A DNA stretch of 64,000 nt, from positions 16,283-80,282 of the forward strand of contig JAEYXD010000232.1 of assembly GCA_023428645.1 (NCBI GenBank), written 5' to 3'. The stretch is from Pseudomonadota bacterium. GTDB taxonomy: Bacteria > Pseudomonadota > Gammaproteobacteria > Steroidobacterales > Steroidobacteraceae. Within the stretch, counting starts at the first letter, position 1. The number at the start of each line of letters is the position of its first letter. Below are positions 26,341 through 37,388 of this stretch, piece after piece. Under the pieces are notes generated by a model, which was not told the origin of the DNA, did no database searches, and worked only from the letters and a program-made list of their open reading frames with translations. A program made the translations under genes and the position numbers.

Positions 26341-28215
26341 ATGACAGCAACGGGTGCGCAGACACTTGGATTTCAGGCCGAGGTCAAACAGCTCCTCAAA
26401 TTGATGATCCACTCCTTGTACAGCCACAAGGAGATCTTCTTGCGCGAGCTCATTTCGAATGCTTCGGATGCCGCCGACAAGCTGCGCTTCGAAGCGCTCG
26501 CGAAGCCGGAACTGCTCGAAGGGCAGGGCGAGTTCGCCATCACGATCGATACCGACGCGCAGGCGCACACGATCACGATCACCGACAACGGCATCGGCAT
26601 GACGCGTCAGGAGGCGATCGAACATCTCGGCACGATCGCCAAATCCGGCACGGCGGAGTTCCTGTCCCAGCTCACTGGCGACCAGCGGCGCGATGCGCAG
26701 CTGATCGGGCAATTCGGCGTCGGCTTCTACTCGTCCTTCATCGTCGCCGATCGCGTCGAGGTGTTCTCGCGGCGCGCGGGTCAGCCGGCGAGCGAGGGCG
26801 TGCGTTGGGAATCGCAGGCGGACGGAGAGTTCACGGTCGAGACGATCGAGCGGCCCGAGCGCGGCACGAAGATCGTGCTGCACTTGAAAGAAGGCGAGCA
26901 CGAGTTCGCCGAGGACTATCGAATCCGCACGCTCGTGCGGAAGTATTCGGACCACATCGCATTCCCGGTGCGGATGCGCAAGAGCGACAAGGACGCCGAC
27001 TACGAAGTCGTCAATCACGCGCAGGCGTTGTGGACACGCCCGCGCACCGAGATCAAGGACGAGGAATACAAGGAGTTCTACAAGCACGTCACGCACGATT
27101 TCAGCGAACCGCTGGCGTGGTCGCACGGCAAGGTCGAGGGCAAGAAGGAATACACGAGCCTGCTGTACGTGCCGGCGCGTGCGCCGTTCGATCTATGGCA
27201 CCGCGACGCCGCGCGCGGCGTGAAGCTGTACGTGCGCCGCGTTTTCATCATGGACGACGCCGAGCAGTTCCTGCCGCTGTATTTGCGCTTCATCAAAGGC
27301 GTCGTGGACTCGGCCGATCTACCGCTGAACATTTCCCGCGAAATGCTGCAGCAGGACCCCGCGATCGACACGATTCGCACCGGCCTGGCGCGTCGTGTGC
27401 TCGACATGCTCGCGAAGCTCGCGAAGGACGACGCGGAAAAGTATGCGACCTTCTGGAAGGAATTCGGCGCCGTTCTGAAGGAAGGGCCGGGCGAGGATCA
27501 TGGCAATCGCGAGCGCATCGCGAAGCTGCTGCGCTTCGCATCGACGCATTCCGACAAGCCCGATCAGGACGTCAGCCTCGAGGACTATGTGGCGCGCATG
27601 AAGGCCGGGCAGAAGCACATCTACTACGTGATCGCGGAGACGTTCGCGGCGGCGAAGGCGAGCCCGCACATCGAGATCCTGCGCAAGAAGGGGATCGAGG
27701 TGCTGCTGCTGTCGGATCGCGTCGACGAGTGGCTCATGGATCATCTGCACGAGTTCGACGGCAAGAGCCTCAAGAGCGTGAATCGCGGCGATCTCGACCT
27801 CGGCGACGTACAGAGCGACGAGGAGAAGAAGCAGCAGGAAACGCTGTCGCAGGAGCACGGCGCGTTGCTCGAGCGGCTCAAGAAGGCGGTCGACGAACGG
27901 GTCAGCGACGTCCGCGTGACCTCGCGGCTCACGGATTCGCCGGCGTGTCTCGTGCTCGGTGATCAGGACATGGGCGCGCAGATGCGGCGCATCCTGGAAG
28001 CCGCTGGGCAGAAGGTGCCGACGACGAAGCCCGTGCTCGAAGTGAATCCGTCGCACCCGCTGCTCACGCGGTTGGCCGCGACGACGGAGGACGCGGCGTT
28101 CGGTGATCTGTCGTTGCTACTGGTCGATCAGGCGACGCTGGCGGATGGTGCGCAATTGCCCGATCCCGCGCAGTTCGTGCAGCGGCTGAATCGAGTGTTG
28201 TTGTCGATGAACTAG
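26341..28215 (+). CDS. htpG: Molecular chaperone HtpG (Hsp90)
   Basis: Cytoplasmic ATP-dependent chaperone that works on late folding intermediates. It has 624 residues, the standard bacterial length. The N-terminal ATPase domain shows [38 protein letters not shown] and [15 protein letters not shown]. The middle domain holds the [17 protein letters not shown] segment, and the C-terminal dimerisation domain runs to the end without an MEEVD tail. The start at 26341 has AAGGA about 5 bases upstream. Transcription is likely driven by the heat-shock promoter about 60-90 bases upstream. Confidence 0.97.
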   Translation: MTATGAQTLGFQAEVKQLLKLMIHSLYSHKEIFLRELISNASDAADKLRFEALAKPELLEGQGEFAITIDTDAQAHTITITDNGIGMTRQEAIEHLGTIAKSGTAEFLSQLTGDQRRDAQLIGQFGVGFYSSFIVADRVEVFSRRAGQPASEGVRWESQADGEFTVETIERPERGTKIVLHLKEGEHEFAEDYRIRTLVRKYSDHIAFPVRMRKSDKDADYEVVNHAQALWTRPRTEIKDEEYKEFYKHVTHDFSEPLAWSHGKVEGKKEYTSLLYVPARAPFDLWHRDAARGVKLYVRRVFIMDDAEQFLPLYLRFIKGVVDSADLPLNISREMLQQDPAIDTIRTGLARRVLDMLAKLAKDDAEKYATFWKEFGAVLKEGPGEDHGNRERIAKLLRFASTHSDKPDQDVSLEDYVARMKAGQKHIYYVIAETFAAAKASPHIEILRKKGIEVLLLSDRVDEWLMDHLHEFDGKSLKSVNRGDLDLGDVQSDEEKKQQETLSQEHGALLERLKKAVDERVSDVRVTSRLTDSPACLVLGDQDMGAQMRRILEAAGQKVPTTKPVLEVNPSHPLLTRLAATTEDAAFGDLSLLLVDQATLADGAQLPDPAQFVQRLNRVLLSMN

Positions 28216-28241
28216 CCCGCTCTGCAGGGAGAGGGTCCTGG

Positions 28242-28267
28242 TGAAGGCGCACGAAAGTGCGCCTTCA
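28242..28267. terminator. Stem-loop between convergent genes
   Basis: An 11-base perfect stem (28242-28252 with 28257-28267) closed by a GAAA tetraloop. It sits between htpG (plus) and the PEBP gene (minus) and is symmetrical, so it could end transcription from both sides. There is no strong T run on either side, so it is not a classical intrinsic terminator. Confidence 0.6.
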
Positions 28268-28342
28268 AATCTGTTCGCGACGCGCCGCGACGCGCCCTGC
28301 GCGCTCCTCAGTTGGCTGCGCGCCTTCTCTGTTCGGGAGCGG

Positions 28343-28969
28343 TCACTTCACGCCGGGATTGATCGCGTACGTACCCGTGAGTGTGGCTTCGTCCAGCACG
28401 AAGCGGCGCATTGCCTCCAGGACTTCCGGGGCGGAGAAATCGTCCTCGACGCTCAGACGCTCGCAGCTGAGCGCGTAGACGGTGAACTGATACCGATGCG
28501 CCAACATGTCGTTCCACGGCGGGCACGGGCCGTCGTAACCGCGATACGTGCCGCTCATATCGGCATCGTTCGCGAACCAGCCGGTGTAATCGTTGATGCC
28601 CTGGCGCGAGCCGGCCGGTCCCTGCAGTTCCTTCTTTCCGCCCGCGACGATGCCCGATGAGCATTCGCCCGCGCCGATCTCCGTCGTCGTCGGCGGGATG
28701 TCGATCATCACCCAGTGATAGAACTTGGCGCGCGGCAGGCTGGCGGGCACGACGCGACCCTCCTTGTTGACGTCGTCCGGCTTCGACGGCGCATCCGGAT
28801 CGACGCAGATCAGCGCGAACGAGCGCGTATTCGCCGGCGCCCCCGTCCATTTCAGCTGCGGATTGTGATTGCCCGCGAGCTGAATGTGCAGGATCGGATC
28901 GTGCTTGCCGAACGCGAACTGCTCCGGAATGCGCTGATCGGGCAAGAAACTGGCGGACGTTAGCTTCAT
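28343..28969 (-). CDS. YbhB/YbcL-type phosphatidylethanolamine-binding-like protein
   Basis: A 208-residue PEBP-family protein. Family signatures are CVDPDAPSKPDDVN, FYHWVMIDIP and GINDYTGWF followed by YDGPCPPWND, which line the anion-binding pocket. Bacterial members are of uncertain function; suggested roles include small-molecule binding and modulation of phosphorylation. I use the ATG at 28967-28969; a TTG five codons upstream is possible. No signal peptide is visible, so it is probably cytoplasmic. It stands alone on the minus strand, convergent with htpG and divergent from a hydrolase gene. Confidence 0.9.
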   Translation of the reverse strand: MKLTSASFLPDQRIPEQFAFGKHDPILHIQLAGNHNPQLKWTGAPANTRSFALICVDPDAPSKPDDVNKEGRVVPASLPRAKFYHWVMIDIPPTTTEIGAGECSSGIVAGGKKELQGPAGSRQGINDYTGWFANDADMSGTYRGYDGPCPPWNDMLAHRYQFTVYALSCERLSVEDDFSAPEVLEAMRRFVLDEATLTGTYAINPGVK

Positions 28970-29193
28970 GGTCGTTTCCGGCAAAGGTCGTTGTCCAAAG
29001 ATGACCGCGGGTCGCGATAAGTTCCGCGGCGTCGCGATCGACGGACAGCCGCATCGAGGACCGCCGTACGTTGTAGGAATCGATGGTAATGAGCCCCAGC
29101 CGGCTTTGCCATGCGTTCAAGTGCGGTGGGGTCGTGGCGAGTCGCGGCGACATTCGCTAACGTCCGCCTTCCATCAGTTCGCCGCTCCTGCTC

Positions 29194-29838
29194 ATGACTG
29201 CATCCGCATCGCGTCCGCATCTGGAAAAACTGTCGCTTTCGGGTCCCGCGGGGAATCTGGAAGGCCTGCTCGAAACGCCCGAAGGCGCCGATCGTTCGCG
29301 CATCGCGGTCGTGTGTCATCCGCATCCGGTGTATGGCGGAACGATGACGAACAAGGTCGTGCACATGCTCGCGAAAGCCTGCAACGAGCTCGGCGTCCCG
29401 GCGATTCGCTTCAACTATCGCGGCGTAGGGGCGAGCGACGGCAAGTTCGACGACGGCCGCGGCGAGACGCTCGACACGCTCGCTGTGATCGAATGGGCGC
29501 AGGCGCACGCGCCGGGCGCGGAGCTCTGGTTGGCGGGCTTCTCGTTCGGCGGTGCGATTGCCCTGAAGGCTGCCGCACAGGTGTCGCCGGCACGCATCGT
29601 GACCGTTGCGCCGGCGATCGGTCGTGTCGACGTCAGTCGCGTTCCCGCGCCGCAGTGTCCCTGGCTGCTCGTCCAGGGCGAGCAGGACGAGCTCGTGAAT
29701 GCGCAGGACGTGCAAGCCTGGGCCATGGCACTCTCGCCGCCTCCCGAGATCGTGCTGCTGCCGGGGGGCGATCATTTCTTCCATGGGCGCCTCAATGAGC
29801 TGCGCGATGCCGTCGTGCGCTGGGCGCAAGCAACCTAA
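29194..29838 (+). CDS. Alpha/beta hydrolase (CocE/dienelactone-hydrolase-like small type)
   Basis: A 214-residue cytoplasmic hydrolase. Visible features are CHPHPVYGGTM near residues 41-51, FNYRGVGASDG, the nucleophile elbow GFSFGG (Ser about residue 118), the acid in GEQDELV and the final histidine in GGDHFFHG. This set matches the small alpha/beta hydrolases common in proteobacteria that are listed as hydrolases of unknown substrate. The next gene begins 10 bases after its stop, so the two are probably co-transcribed. Confidence 0.88.
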   Translation: MTASASRPHLEKLSLSGPAGNLEGLLETPEGADRSRIAVVCHPHPVYGGTMTNKVVHMLAKACNELGVPAIRFNYRGVGASDGKFDDGRGETLDTLAVIEWAQAHAPGAELWLAGFSFGGAIALKAAAQVSPARIVTVAPAIGRVDVSRVPAPQCPWLLVQGEQDELVNAQDVQAWAMALSPPPEIVLLPGGDHFFHGRLNELRDAVVRWAQAT

Positions 29839-29848
29839 GGGCCAGTCA

Positions 29849-30304
29849 ATGTTCTTGTCGCAACTGAAGAAGATCTTCGGCGCCGAGCCGCCCGTCGCGG
29901 GGATGTTGGAGCAGCGCGATCCGCTCGAGCTCGCCACGGCCGCGCTCTTGATCGAAATGTCGCGCTCGGATTTTTCCGAGTCGCCCGCTGAGAAGGAAGC
30001 GGTGAGGCATCTGCTGCAGCGCCGCTTCGACTTGAGCGATGCCGCGTTGGATCAGTTGATCGCGGAGGCTGGACGCCGCGCCGACACCGCCGTGTCGCTG
30101 CATGAATTTACGCATCGCTTGAATCAGGAATTGCCCGAGGCGGACAAGCTGGCGATCGTGGAGATGCTGTGGCGAGTGAGTCATGCCGACGGACACATCG
30201 ACAAGCACGAGGAATATCTCGTGTTGCGAATTGCCGGCTTGCTCCACATTTCGGATCGCGATCGGATCCGTATGAAGCTGAAGGTGGTCGTCGATTCGCC
30301 CTGA
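29849..30304 (+). CDS. TerB-family protein
   Basis: A 151-residue all-helical protein with a TerB-like fold. Characteristic segments are LATAALLIEMSRSDF in the first helix pair, EKEAVRHLLQRRFDL, and the acidic loop VSHADGHIDKHEEYLV, which in TerB proteins can bind metal ions. Full tellurite-resistance operons contain terZABCD, and none of those genes is here, so the name describes only the fold. It lies 10 bases after the hydrolase gene. Confidence 0.85.
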   Translation: MFLSQLKKIFGAEPPVAGMLEQRDPLELATAALLIEMSRSDFSESPAEKEAVRHLLQRRFDLSDAALDQLIAEAGRRADTAVSLHEFTHRLNQELPEADKLAIVEMLWRVSHADGHIDKHEEYLVLRIAGLLHISDRDRIRMKLKVVVDSP

Positions 30305-30350
30305 AAAAACCGGGCTGAGAGCGAGGGGGGAAAGTATCCCCCGAAGCCCG
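30304..30350 (-). terminator. Intrinsic terminator of the HU gene
   Basis: A two-part stem: outer arms 30311-30316 with 30345-30350 and an inner G5/C5 pair (30326-30330 with 30338-30342). On the minus strand it is followed by six T residues (30304-30309). It ends transcription about 50-95 bases after the HU stop codon and abuts the end of the TerB-like gene. Confidence 0.82.
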
Positions 30351-30397
30351 CGACTAGAATGCCGCGACGGCGCTCCGGGGGACGCAAACCGGAAGGT

Positions 30398-30709
30398 TTA
30401 GTTCACCATTTCCTTGAGGCTCTTCAGAGCCGCGATGCGAACCTTCTTGCTGGCGGGCTTCGCCTTGAACATCATCTTTTCGCCGGTGAAGGGGTTCACG
30501 CCTTCACGAGCCTTCGTCGCAGGCTTCTTCACGACCTTCATCTTCAGCAGCCCAGGGAGCGTGAACAGACCCGATCCCTTGAGGCTCTTCTTGACGATGC
30601 CGTTCAGGGACTCGAACACGTCGGCGACCTGCTTCTTCGACAGCTCGGTGTCTTTGGAAATCTGGCCAAGGATCTCCGACTTCGTCGGTGCTGCATTCTT
30701 TTTCGCCAT
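30398..30709 (-). CDS. HU/IHF family nucleoid-associated protein
   Basis: A small basic DNA-bending protein of 103 residues. The N-terminal helices include TKSEILGQISKDTELSKKQV; the beta-arm shows VNPFTGEKMMFKAKPA in place of the usual RNPQTGE core, and the C-terminus closes with RIAALKSLKEMV. This resembles the longer, lysine-rich HU-like branch rather than HupA/HupB. It should coat and bend chromosomal DNA. It is a single gene with its own promoter and a strong terminator. Confidence 0.92.
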   Translation of the reverse strand: MAKKNAAPTKSEILGQISKDTELSKKQVADVFESLNGIVKKSLKGSGLFTLPGLLKMKVVKKPATKAREGVNPFTGEKMMFKAKPASKKVRIAALKSLKEMVN

Positions 30710-30749
30710 CTTGCAATCTCCTAGTGTGTGTGTCGTGCGCGCCCCTAGA

Positions 30750-30777
30750 ACACTAGTGTTTGGACGCGGTCGATCAA
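30750..30777 (-). promoter_or_regulatory. Probable promoter of the HU gene with overlapping palindrome
   Basis: On the minus strand TTGATC (30772-30777) and TAGTGT (30750-30755) are 16 bases apart, about 40 bases before the HU start codon. A perfect 12-base palindrome, AACACTAGTGTT (30749-30760), covers the -10 element and could be an operator. Confidence 0.5.
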
Positions 30778-30888
30778 TGCGCGCGGGAAAATATCACAAG
30801 ATTTGGCGCGAAATAACTAGCGAACGCACTTTTTCTCCCTATTTTTTTAGGCTTTCGCGCACTCGCTAGCGGCGCTCGCGGCTTCGGA

Positions 30889-31389
30889 TCAGGTCGAATA
30901 GAACTCGCGTTGCAGCTTCACCTTCAAGGGCGACGACTCGCCCGTCGGCGTCGCGCTGATGTTGAAGACGAGGATCTCGGTGCCGCTGATCGATACCTCG
31001 CCGATGTAGTAGATCGCGTCGCCCTCGGACACGCGCCGCATGTCGATGCCCTTCACCTGTCCATTCAAGTTGTAAGCGGAGACTTCTACGGTGCCGTCGA
31101 TGGGCTTGCCCTGCGATTGCGGCGCGTCCTTGCGCAGTATCGTGATGGTCAGCATCACGCGATTGGCGCTGCGCTGAATACCGTAGGAGCGGGCGATCTC
31201 AGGGGTGAGGGAGTCGGTGCGTAGCGCGTTGTAATGCACCGAAAAGTTGCCGAAATCCTGGAAGGACTCCGTCGCCGGCTGTGCCGCGGCGGTCGACTGA
31301 GCGGGCGAATTGCGACCGCAGCCGCTCAGCACCAGGGGGGCGGAAAGTGCGAGCAAGGGAACGCAGAAGACCCATGTTCTTGTTTGCAT
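30889..31389 (-). CDS. DUF4426 lipoprotein
   Basis: A 166-residue lipoprotein: signal peptide with lipobox LSGC, then a beta-rich domain starting ESFQDFGNFSVHYNALRTDSL and ending PLKVKLQREFY. This is the DUF4426 family, which is of unknown function and is regularly found next to yggT, proC and yggS in gammaproteobacteria, exactly as here. It lies 135 bases after yggT in the same direction. Confidence 0.88.
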   Translation of the reverse strand: MQTRTWVFCVPLLALSAPLVLSGCGRNSPAQSTAAAQPATESFQDFGNFSVHYNALRTDSLTPEIARSYGIQRSANRVMLTITILRKDAPQSQGKPIDGTVEVSAYNLNGQVKGIDMRRVSEGDAIYYIGEVSISGTEILVFNISATPTGESSPLKVKLQREFYST

Positions 31390-31524
31390 GCTGGCGTACT
31401 CCGCTTGAGCGATCGAGTCTGTCGACGATTGGTTCGACTATAGACGAATCGATTTCGAGTGCCAGTCCCGTAATTGTCGCGCGCGATGTGCCGTTCGTGT
31501 CGCTGAGTCGCGCGAGACCTGCAA

Positions 31525-32058
31525 TCAAGTGATGAGGATGACGAGGGCTTGCAGCGCGACGATCACGAACAGCGCGGACAGGTCGACGCCGCCGAACGGC
31601 GGGATCAAGCGCCTGACCGGCCGGAGCAGCGGCTCGCACAAGCTCGACAGCATCGCCGCGGCAGGGCTGTAAGTGCCGGGTGCGACCCAGCTGAGCAGCA
31701 CATACAGGAACATTGCGAACGTGTAGAACTGCAGGATCGTGATGACGAGCGTCAGCAGCGTGACATGCACGAACTGCGGGACGGTGAACACCCATGGATA
31801 CGCGCCGAGGAGCCAGAGTGTCGCAGTCGCGGCGACCTGTACGATCAGCAGCGCGATGACCGAAGCCGTGTCGATCTTGCCCAGCGGCGGCAGGATGCGC
31901 CGCAAAGGCAGCACCAGCGGATTCGTGAAGCGGATGACGGCTTGCGAGAGCTGGTTGCGCGAATCAGCGCGCACCAATGGCAGCAGCACGCGCAGTAAGA
32001 ACACGGTCACGAGCAGCACCTGTAACAAGGTGCGCACGATAAAGATGAGAGCGTCCAT
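31525..32058 (-). CDS. yggT: YggT family integral membrane protein
   Basis: A 177-residue inner-membrane protein with two copies of the YGGT unit. Each contains a hydrophobic hairpin and a conserved Arg-Pro-Asn-type segment (FTNPLVLPLRRILPP and LCEPLLRPVRRLIPP). Related proteins have been linked to cell-division and envelope functions, and in some bacteria to osmotic tolerance. It lies 20 bases after proC, in the widespread order yggS-proC-yggT. Confidence 0.93.
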   Translation of the reverse strand: MDALIFIVRTLLQVLLVTVFLLRVLLPLVRADSRNQLSQAVIRFTNPLVLPLRRILPPLGKIDTASVIALLIVQVAATATLWLLGAYPWVFTVPQFVHVTLLTLVITILQFYTFAMFLYVLLSWVAPGTYSPAAAMLSSLCEPLLRPVRRLIPPFGGVDLSALFVIVALQALVILIT

Positions 32059-32078
32059 CGAGTACGGTGTCTTGCGCC

Positions 32079-32897
32079 TTAGGGAGTGCCGAATTGCTGG
32101 GCTAATTCCGTCGAACGTCGCGCGGCGGCTGCGACGGCGTCGGCAAAGATAGCACGGACATCATGTGCCTCCAGATGCGCGAGCGCGGCCGCGGTCGTGC
32201 CGCCTTTCGACGTGACCTGCTCGCGCAGCGTCGCCGGCGATTCGGTCGCTTCGCGCGCCATGCAACCGGCGCCGTAGGCGGTCTCCACCGCCAACCGACG
32301 CGCGACGTCGGCGTCGAGACCGAGCTTCATGCCGGTCTGTTCGAGTATTTCGATCAAGAGAAAGAAGTACGCCGGCCCGCTTCCCGAGACCGCCGTGACG
32401 ACGTCCATGTGCGCTTCATTCTCCACCCAGAGCGTGGCGCCGACTGCGCTCAGGATCTGCTCGGCGCGCAGACGCGCCTCGGGCGGCGCATCTTGCGTCG
32501 CATACAAGGCCGTCATGCCGCACCCTTGCAGCGCCGGCCGATTGGGCATGCAGCGGACGACCGCGCGCCCTTGCGCCCAGCGTTGAATGTCGCTCGCGCG
32601 GATGCCTGCCGCGACGGACACGATCAGCGTGCCAGGCGCCAGAACCGCGGCGATGCCGCTCGTAACGTTGCGCATCTCCTGCGGTTTGACCGCGAGGATG
32701 ACCAGCCCGGCGTCCTTCGCTGCGACCGAATTGTCGTCGGTCACGTGCACACCGTAGTGCGCGCTCAGTGTCTCGCGAGCTGCGGCGAATGGATCGGCGA
32801 CGACGATGTCGGCGGGTTGCGTGCCGCGCGCGATCAAACCGCCGATCAAACTGCGAGCCATGTTGCCGCCGCCGATGAAGGACAAGGGGAATGCCAT
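32079..32897 (-). CDS. proC: Pyrroline-5-carboxylate reductase
   Basis: Final step of proline synthesis: reduces 1-pyrroline-5-carboxylate with NAD(P)H. It has 272 residues. The N-terminal Rossmann site is FIGGGNMARSLIGGL; the C-terminal domain shows SGSGPAYFFLLIE and the closing TSKGGTTAAAL, both family signatures. An AGGA ribosome-binding site precedes the ATG. It is in the cytoplasm and lies between yggS and yggT. Confidence 0.97.
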   Translation of the reverse strand: MAFPLSFIGGGNMARSLIGGLIARGTQPADIVVADPFAAARETLSAHYGVHVTDDNSVAAKDAGLVILAVKPQEMRNVTSGIAAVLAPGTLIVSVAAGIRASDIQRWAQGRAVVRCMPNRPALQGCGMTALYATQDAPPEARLRAEQILSAVGATLWVENEAHMDVVTAVSGSGPAYFFLLIEILEQTGMKLGLDADVARRLAVETAYGAGCMAREATESPATLREQVTSKGGTTAAALAHLEAHDVRAIFADAVAAAARRSTELAQQFGTP

Positions 32898-32931
32898 GCG
32901 TCGAAGTCCTGAGTGCCGCGCGCCGTGCGCC

Positions 32932-32965
<34 letters not shown>

Positions 32966-32990
32966 CAGAGTAGCGAGGTTCGACCCGCGT

Positions 32991-33680
32991 TCAAACCCGC
33001 GGGCCGAAGATGGCCGTGCCGACGCGAACCCACGTCGCGCCGGCGGCAACGGCGGCTTCGAGATCCGCCGACATGCCCATCGACAGCGTATCGAGGGCGC
33101 AGCCTTGTGCGTTCAATTCGTCCATGAGGTCGTGCAGACGGCGAAAGAACGGCAACTGCGTGTCGAACGTCTCCCGATGCGGTGGGATGCACATGAGCCC
33201 GCGCAAGCGCAGTCGCGGCAGCTCGCGCATTCGTGCCGCGAGCGCCGGCAGCTCGCTATCGCGAACGCCGCCCTTGCCGGGCTCGTCTTCGAGCAGTACT
33301 TGCAGGCACACGTTGAGCGGCGGCGCGTGATGCGGCCGCTGCTCGTTGAGGCGCACGGCGATCCGCTCGCGATCGACCGTATGCACCCATGAGAAGTGCT
33401 CGGCAATCGTGCGCGTCTTGTTGCCCTGAATCTGTCCCACGAAATGCCACGTCAGCGGCAGATCAGCGAGCTGCGCGATCTTTGGAAGCGCTTCCTGCAG
33501 ATAGTTCTCGCCGAAGTCGCGCTGCCCGGCGGCCGCGATGGCGCGCAGCTTCTCCGCGGGCTGGGCCTTGCTGATCGCGAGCAAGCCGACGGTCTCGGGG
33601 GCCCGGCCCGATCGCAATGCAGCGTTGGCGATACGGGCGCGAGTGTCGTTCCAGTTCTGTAGCAGCGGGTCGACGGACAT
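32991..33680 (-). CDS. yggS: YggS family pyridoxal-phosphate homeostasis protein
   Basis: Stand-alone PLP-binding TIM-barrel protein (PLPBP family) that helps keep free pyridoxal phosphate and amino-acid balance in the cytoplasm; no enzyme activity is known. It has 229 residues. The PLP lysine lies in LLAISKAQ (Lys38). Other signatures are DFGENYLQEA, WHFVGQIQGNK and SMGMSADLEAAVAAGATWVRVGTAIFG at the end. It is divergent from pilT, a common arrangement in gammaproteobacteria. Confidence 0.96.
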   Translation of the reverse strand: MSVDPLLQNWNDTRARIANAALRSGRAPETVGLLAISKAQPAEKLRAIAAAGQRDFGENYLQEALPKIAQLADLPLTWHFVGQIQGNKTRTIAEHFSWVHTVDRERIAVRLNEQRPHHAPPLNVCLQVLLEDEPGKGGVRDSELPALAARMRELPRLRLRGLMCIPPHRETFDTQLPFFRRLHDLMDELNAQGCALDTLSMGMSADLEAAVAAGATWVRVGTAIFGPRV

Positions 33681-33848
33681 ATCAATGAATCGAAAGAACG
33701 ACTCGGCTGTCGCGCGCGACCATGCGCGCGGCGAACTCAGGCAAACGATGAGTGCCTGATGTCGCCGCGATGAGCCGCGCGACAGCGGCGTGCGCAGCCA
33801 GCAAAAACACTGCGTGATCGAGCCGACGAGAGAAAAAGTGAGTACTAG

Positions 33849-33883
33849 TTAACATATTGGCCGCGACATCGCTCCGCTATACT
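33849..33883 (+). promoter_or_regulatory. pilT promoter overlapping a 12-bp motif shared with the pilG region
   Basis: TATACT at 33878-33883 is a strong -10 element about 100 bases before pilT, with ATTGGC/TTGGCC (33856-33862) 15-16 bases upstream as a weak -35. The AT-rich 12-mer at 33849-33860 (CCAATATGTTAA on the minus strand) overlaps this -35 and occurs again, identical, before pilG at 41947-41958. The 300-base gap between yggS and pilT otherwise holds no gene. Confidence 0.55.
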
Positions 33884-33980
33884 GCTTCGAGCTATTCCGC
33901 GGATGGCGTGTGCTGCGGCGTGCGCAATCTGGTGACGTTTCGAGTGCGTGCGCCAACGTGACGCGTGCAAGAGGAAGATT

Positions 33981-35021
<1,041 letters not shown>

Positions 35022-35049
35022 GGAGCCGATTCTTGGCATCATCTTCTCG

Positions 35050-35076
35050 CTAGCTGGTAGCAGCTAGGTGCCAGCT
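35050..35076. repeat. Small overlapping palindromes between pilT and pilU
   Basis: CTAGCT (35050-35055) can pair with AGCTAG (35062-35067), or AGCTGG (35052-35057) with CCAGCT (35071-35076); the two hairpins exclude each other. The gap is 69 bases. A role in tuning pilT and pilU expression is conceivable, but there is no T run. Confidence 0.35.
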
Positions 35077-35090
35077 GGAGCGAAGCGATC

Positions 35091-36260
35091 ATGGAACGCG
35101 AACAAGCCATCAAACTGATGCAGGACCTGCTCAAGCGCGTCGTCGAGCGCAAGGGCTCGGATCTGTTCATCACGTCGGGATTCCCGCCCGCGATCAAGGT
35201 CGACGGCGAGATTCGCCCGCAATCCGAGCGCGTCTTGACGCCTGAGCAGGCCGCCGTCCTCGTCCGTTCCATCATGAACGACAAGCAGACGCGCGAATTC
35301 GATTCGACGAAGGAGTGCAACTTCGCGATCGCGCCGGTCGGCATCGGCCGCTTCCGCGTGAGCGCCTTCGTGCAGCAGGGCTACATCGGCTGTGTCGTGC
35401 GTACGATCAACGCGAAGATCCCGACGCTCGAAGAAATGCAGCTGCCGCCGATTCTGAAAGACATCGTGATGACGAAGCGCGGGCTCGTGATCGTCGTCGG
35501 CGGCACGGGCTCGGGTAAGTCGACCTCGCTCGCCGCGATGTTGAACTACCGTAACGAGAAGAGCCGCGGTCACATCATCACGATCGAGGACCCGGTCGAA
35601 TACGTGCACAACCACAAGGGCTGCGTCATCACGCACCGCGAAGTGGGCGTCGACACCGAGAGCTGGCACATGGCGCTCAAGAACACGCTGCGTCAGGCGC
35701 CCGACGTGATCCTGATCGGCGAGATCCGCGATCGCGACACGATGGAATACGGCATCCAGTTCGCCGAAACGGGCCACCTGGTGCTCGCGACGCTGCACGC
35801 GAACAGCGCGAACCAGGCGCTCGACCGCATCATCAACTTCTTCCCCGAGGAGCGGCGCGAGCAGCTGCTCATGGACTTGTCCTTGAACATCCGCTCGATG
35901 ATCTCGCAGCGGCTGATCCCGCGCGAATCGGGTGCCGGCCGCGTCGCGGCGATGGAGATCATGTTGAACTCCCCGCTGATTGCCGACTTGATCTTCAAGG
36001 GCGAGGTCGCCGCGATCAAGGAAGTGATGGCGAAGTCGAATCGCCTCGGCATGAAGACGTTCGACCAGTCGCTGTTCGAGCTGTATGAGGCCGGCGCCAT
36101 CTCCTACGAGGATGCGTTGCGCAACGCCGACTCGAAGAACGAAGTGCGCCTGCGCATCAAGCTCGAGAGCAAGCGCGAATCGCGGATTTCGGACGAGGCG
36201 GGCAACAGCCTGCGCATCATGGATGAGGAGTCCGAGGGCGTCATCGGGGGCAGGGGATAG
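35091..36260 (+). CDS. pilU: Type IV pilus ATPase PilU
   Basis: PilT-dependent accessory retraction ATPase. It has 389 residues. The N-terminal domain reads KGSDLFITSGFPPAIKVDGEI, the Walker A is GGTGSGKST (residues 137-145), then IITIEDPVEYVHNHKGC, the PilU-typical ALKNTLRQAPDVILIGE and LATLHANSANQALDRI. It keeps the long charged C-terminal tail characteristic of PilU. Of the two PilU-like genes here this one matches classical PilU better. It lies 69 bases after pilT and 6 bases before the next ATPase gene. Confidence 0.93.
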   Translation: MEREQAIKLMQDLLKRVVERKGSDLFITSGFPPAIKVDGEIRPQSERVLTPEQAAVLVRSIMNDKQTREFDSTKECNFAIAPVGIGRFRVSAFVQQGYIGCVVRTINAKIPTLEEMQLPPILKDIVMTKRGLVIVVGGTGSGKSTSLAAMLNYRNEKSRGHIITIEDPVEYVHNHKGCVITHREVGVDTESWHMALKNTLRQAPDVILIGEIRDRDTMEYGIQFAETGHLVLATLHANSANQALDRIINFFPEERREQLLMDLSLNIRSMISQRLIPRESGAGRVAAMEIMLNSPLIADLIFKGEVAAIKEVMAKSNRLGMKTFDQSLFELYEAGAISYEDALRNADSKNEVRLRIKLESKRESRISDEAGNSLRIMDEESEGVIGGRG

Positions 36261-36266
36261 CAGGTC

Positions 36267-37374
<1,108 letters not shown>

Positions 37375-37388
<14 letters not shown>

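Noticed and set aside
29849..30304. Tellurite-resistance locus
   Set aside because: Only a single TerB-like fold protein is present; no terZ, terA, terC or terD genes are nearby, so a resistance role is not supported.
30780..30888. AT-rich stretch after the DUF4426 gene as an intrinsic terminator
   Set aside because: On the minus strand the run is A rather than T, and the flanking CTAGCG/CGCTAG arms are only six bases with a very long loop.
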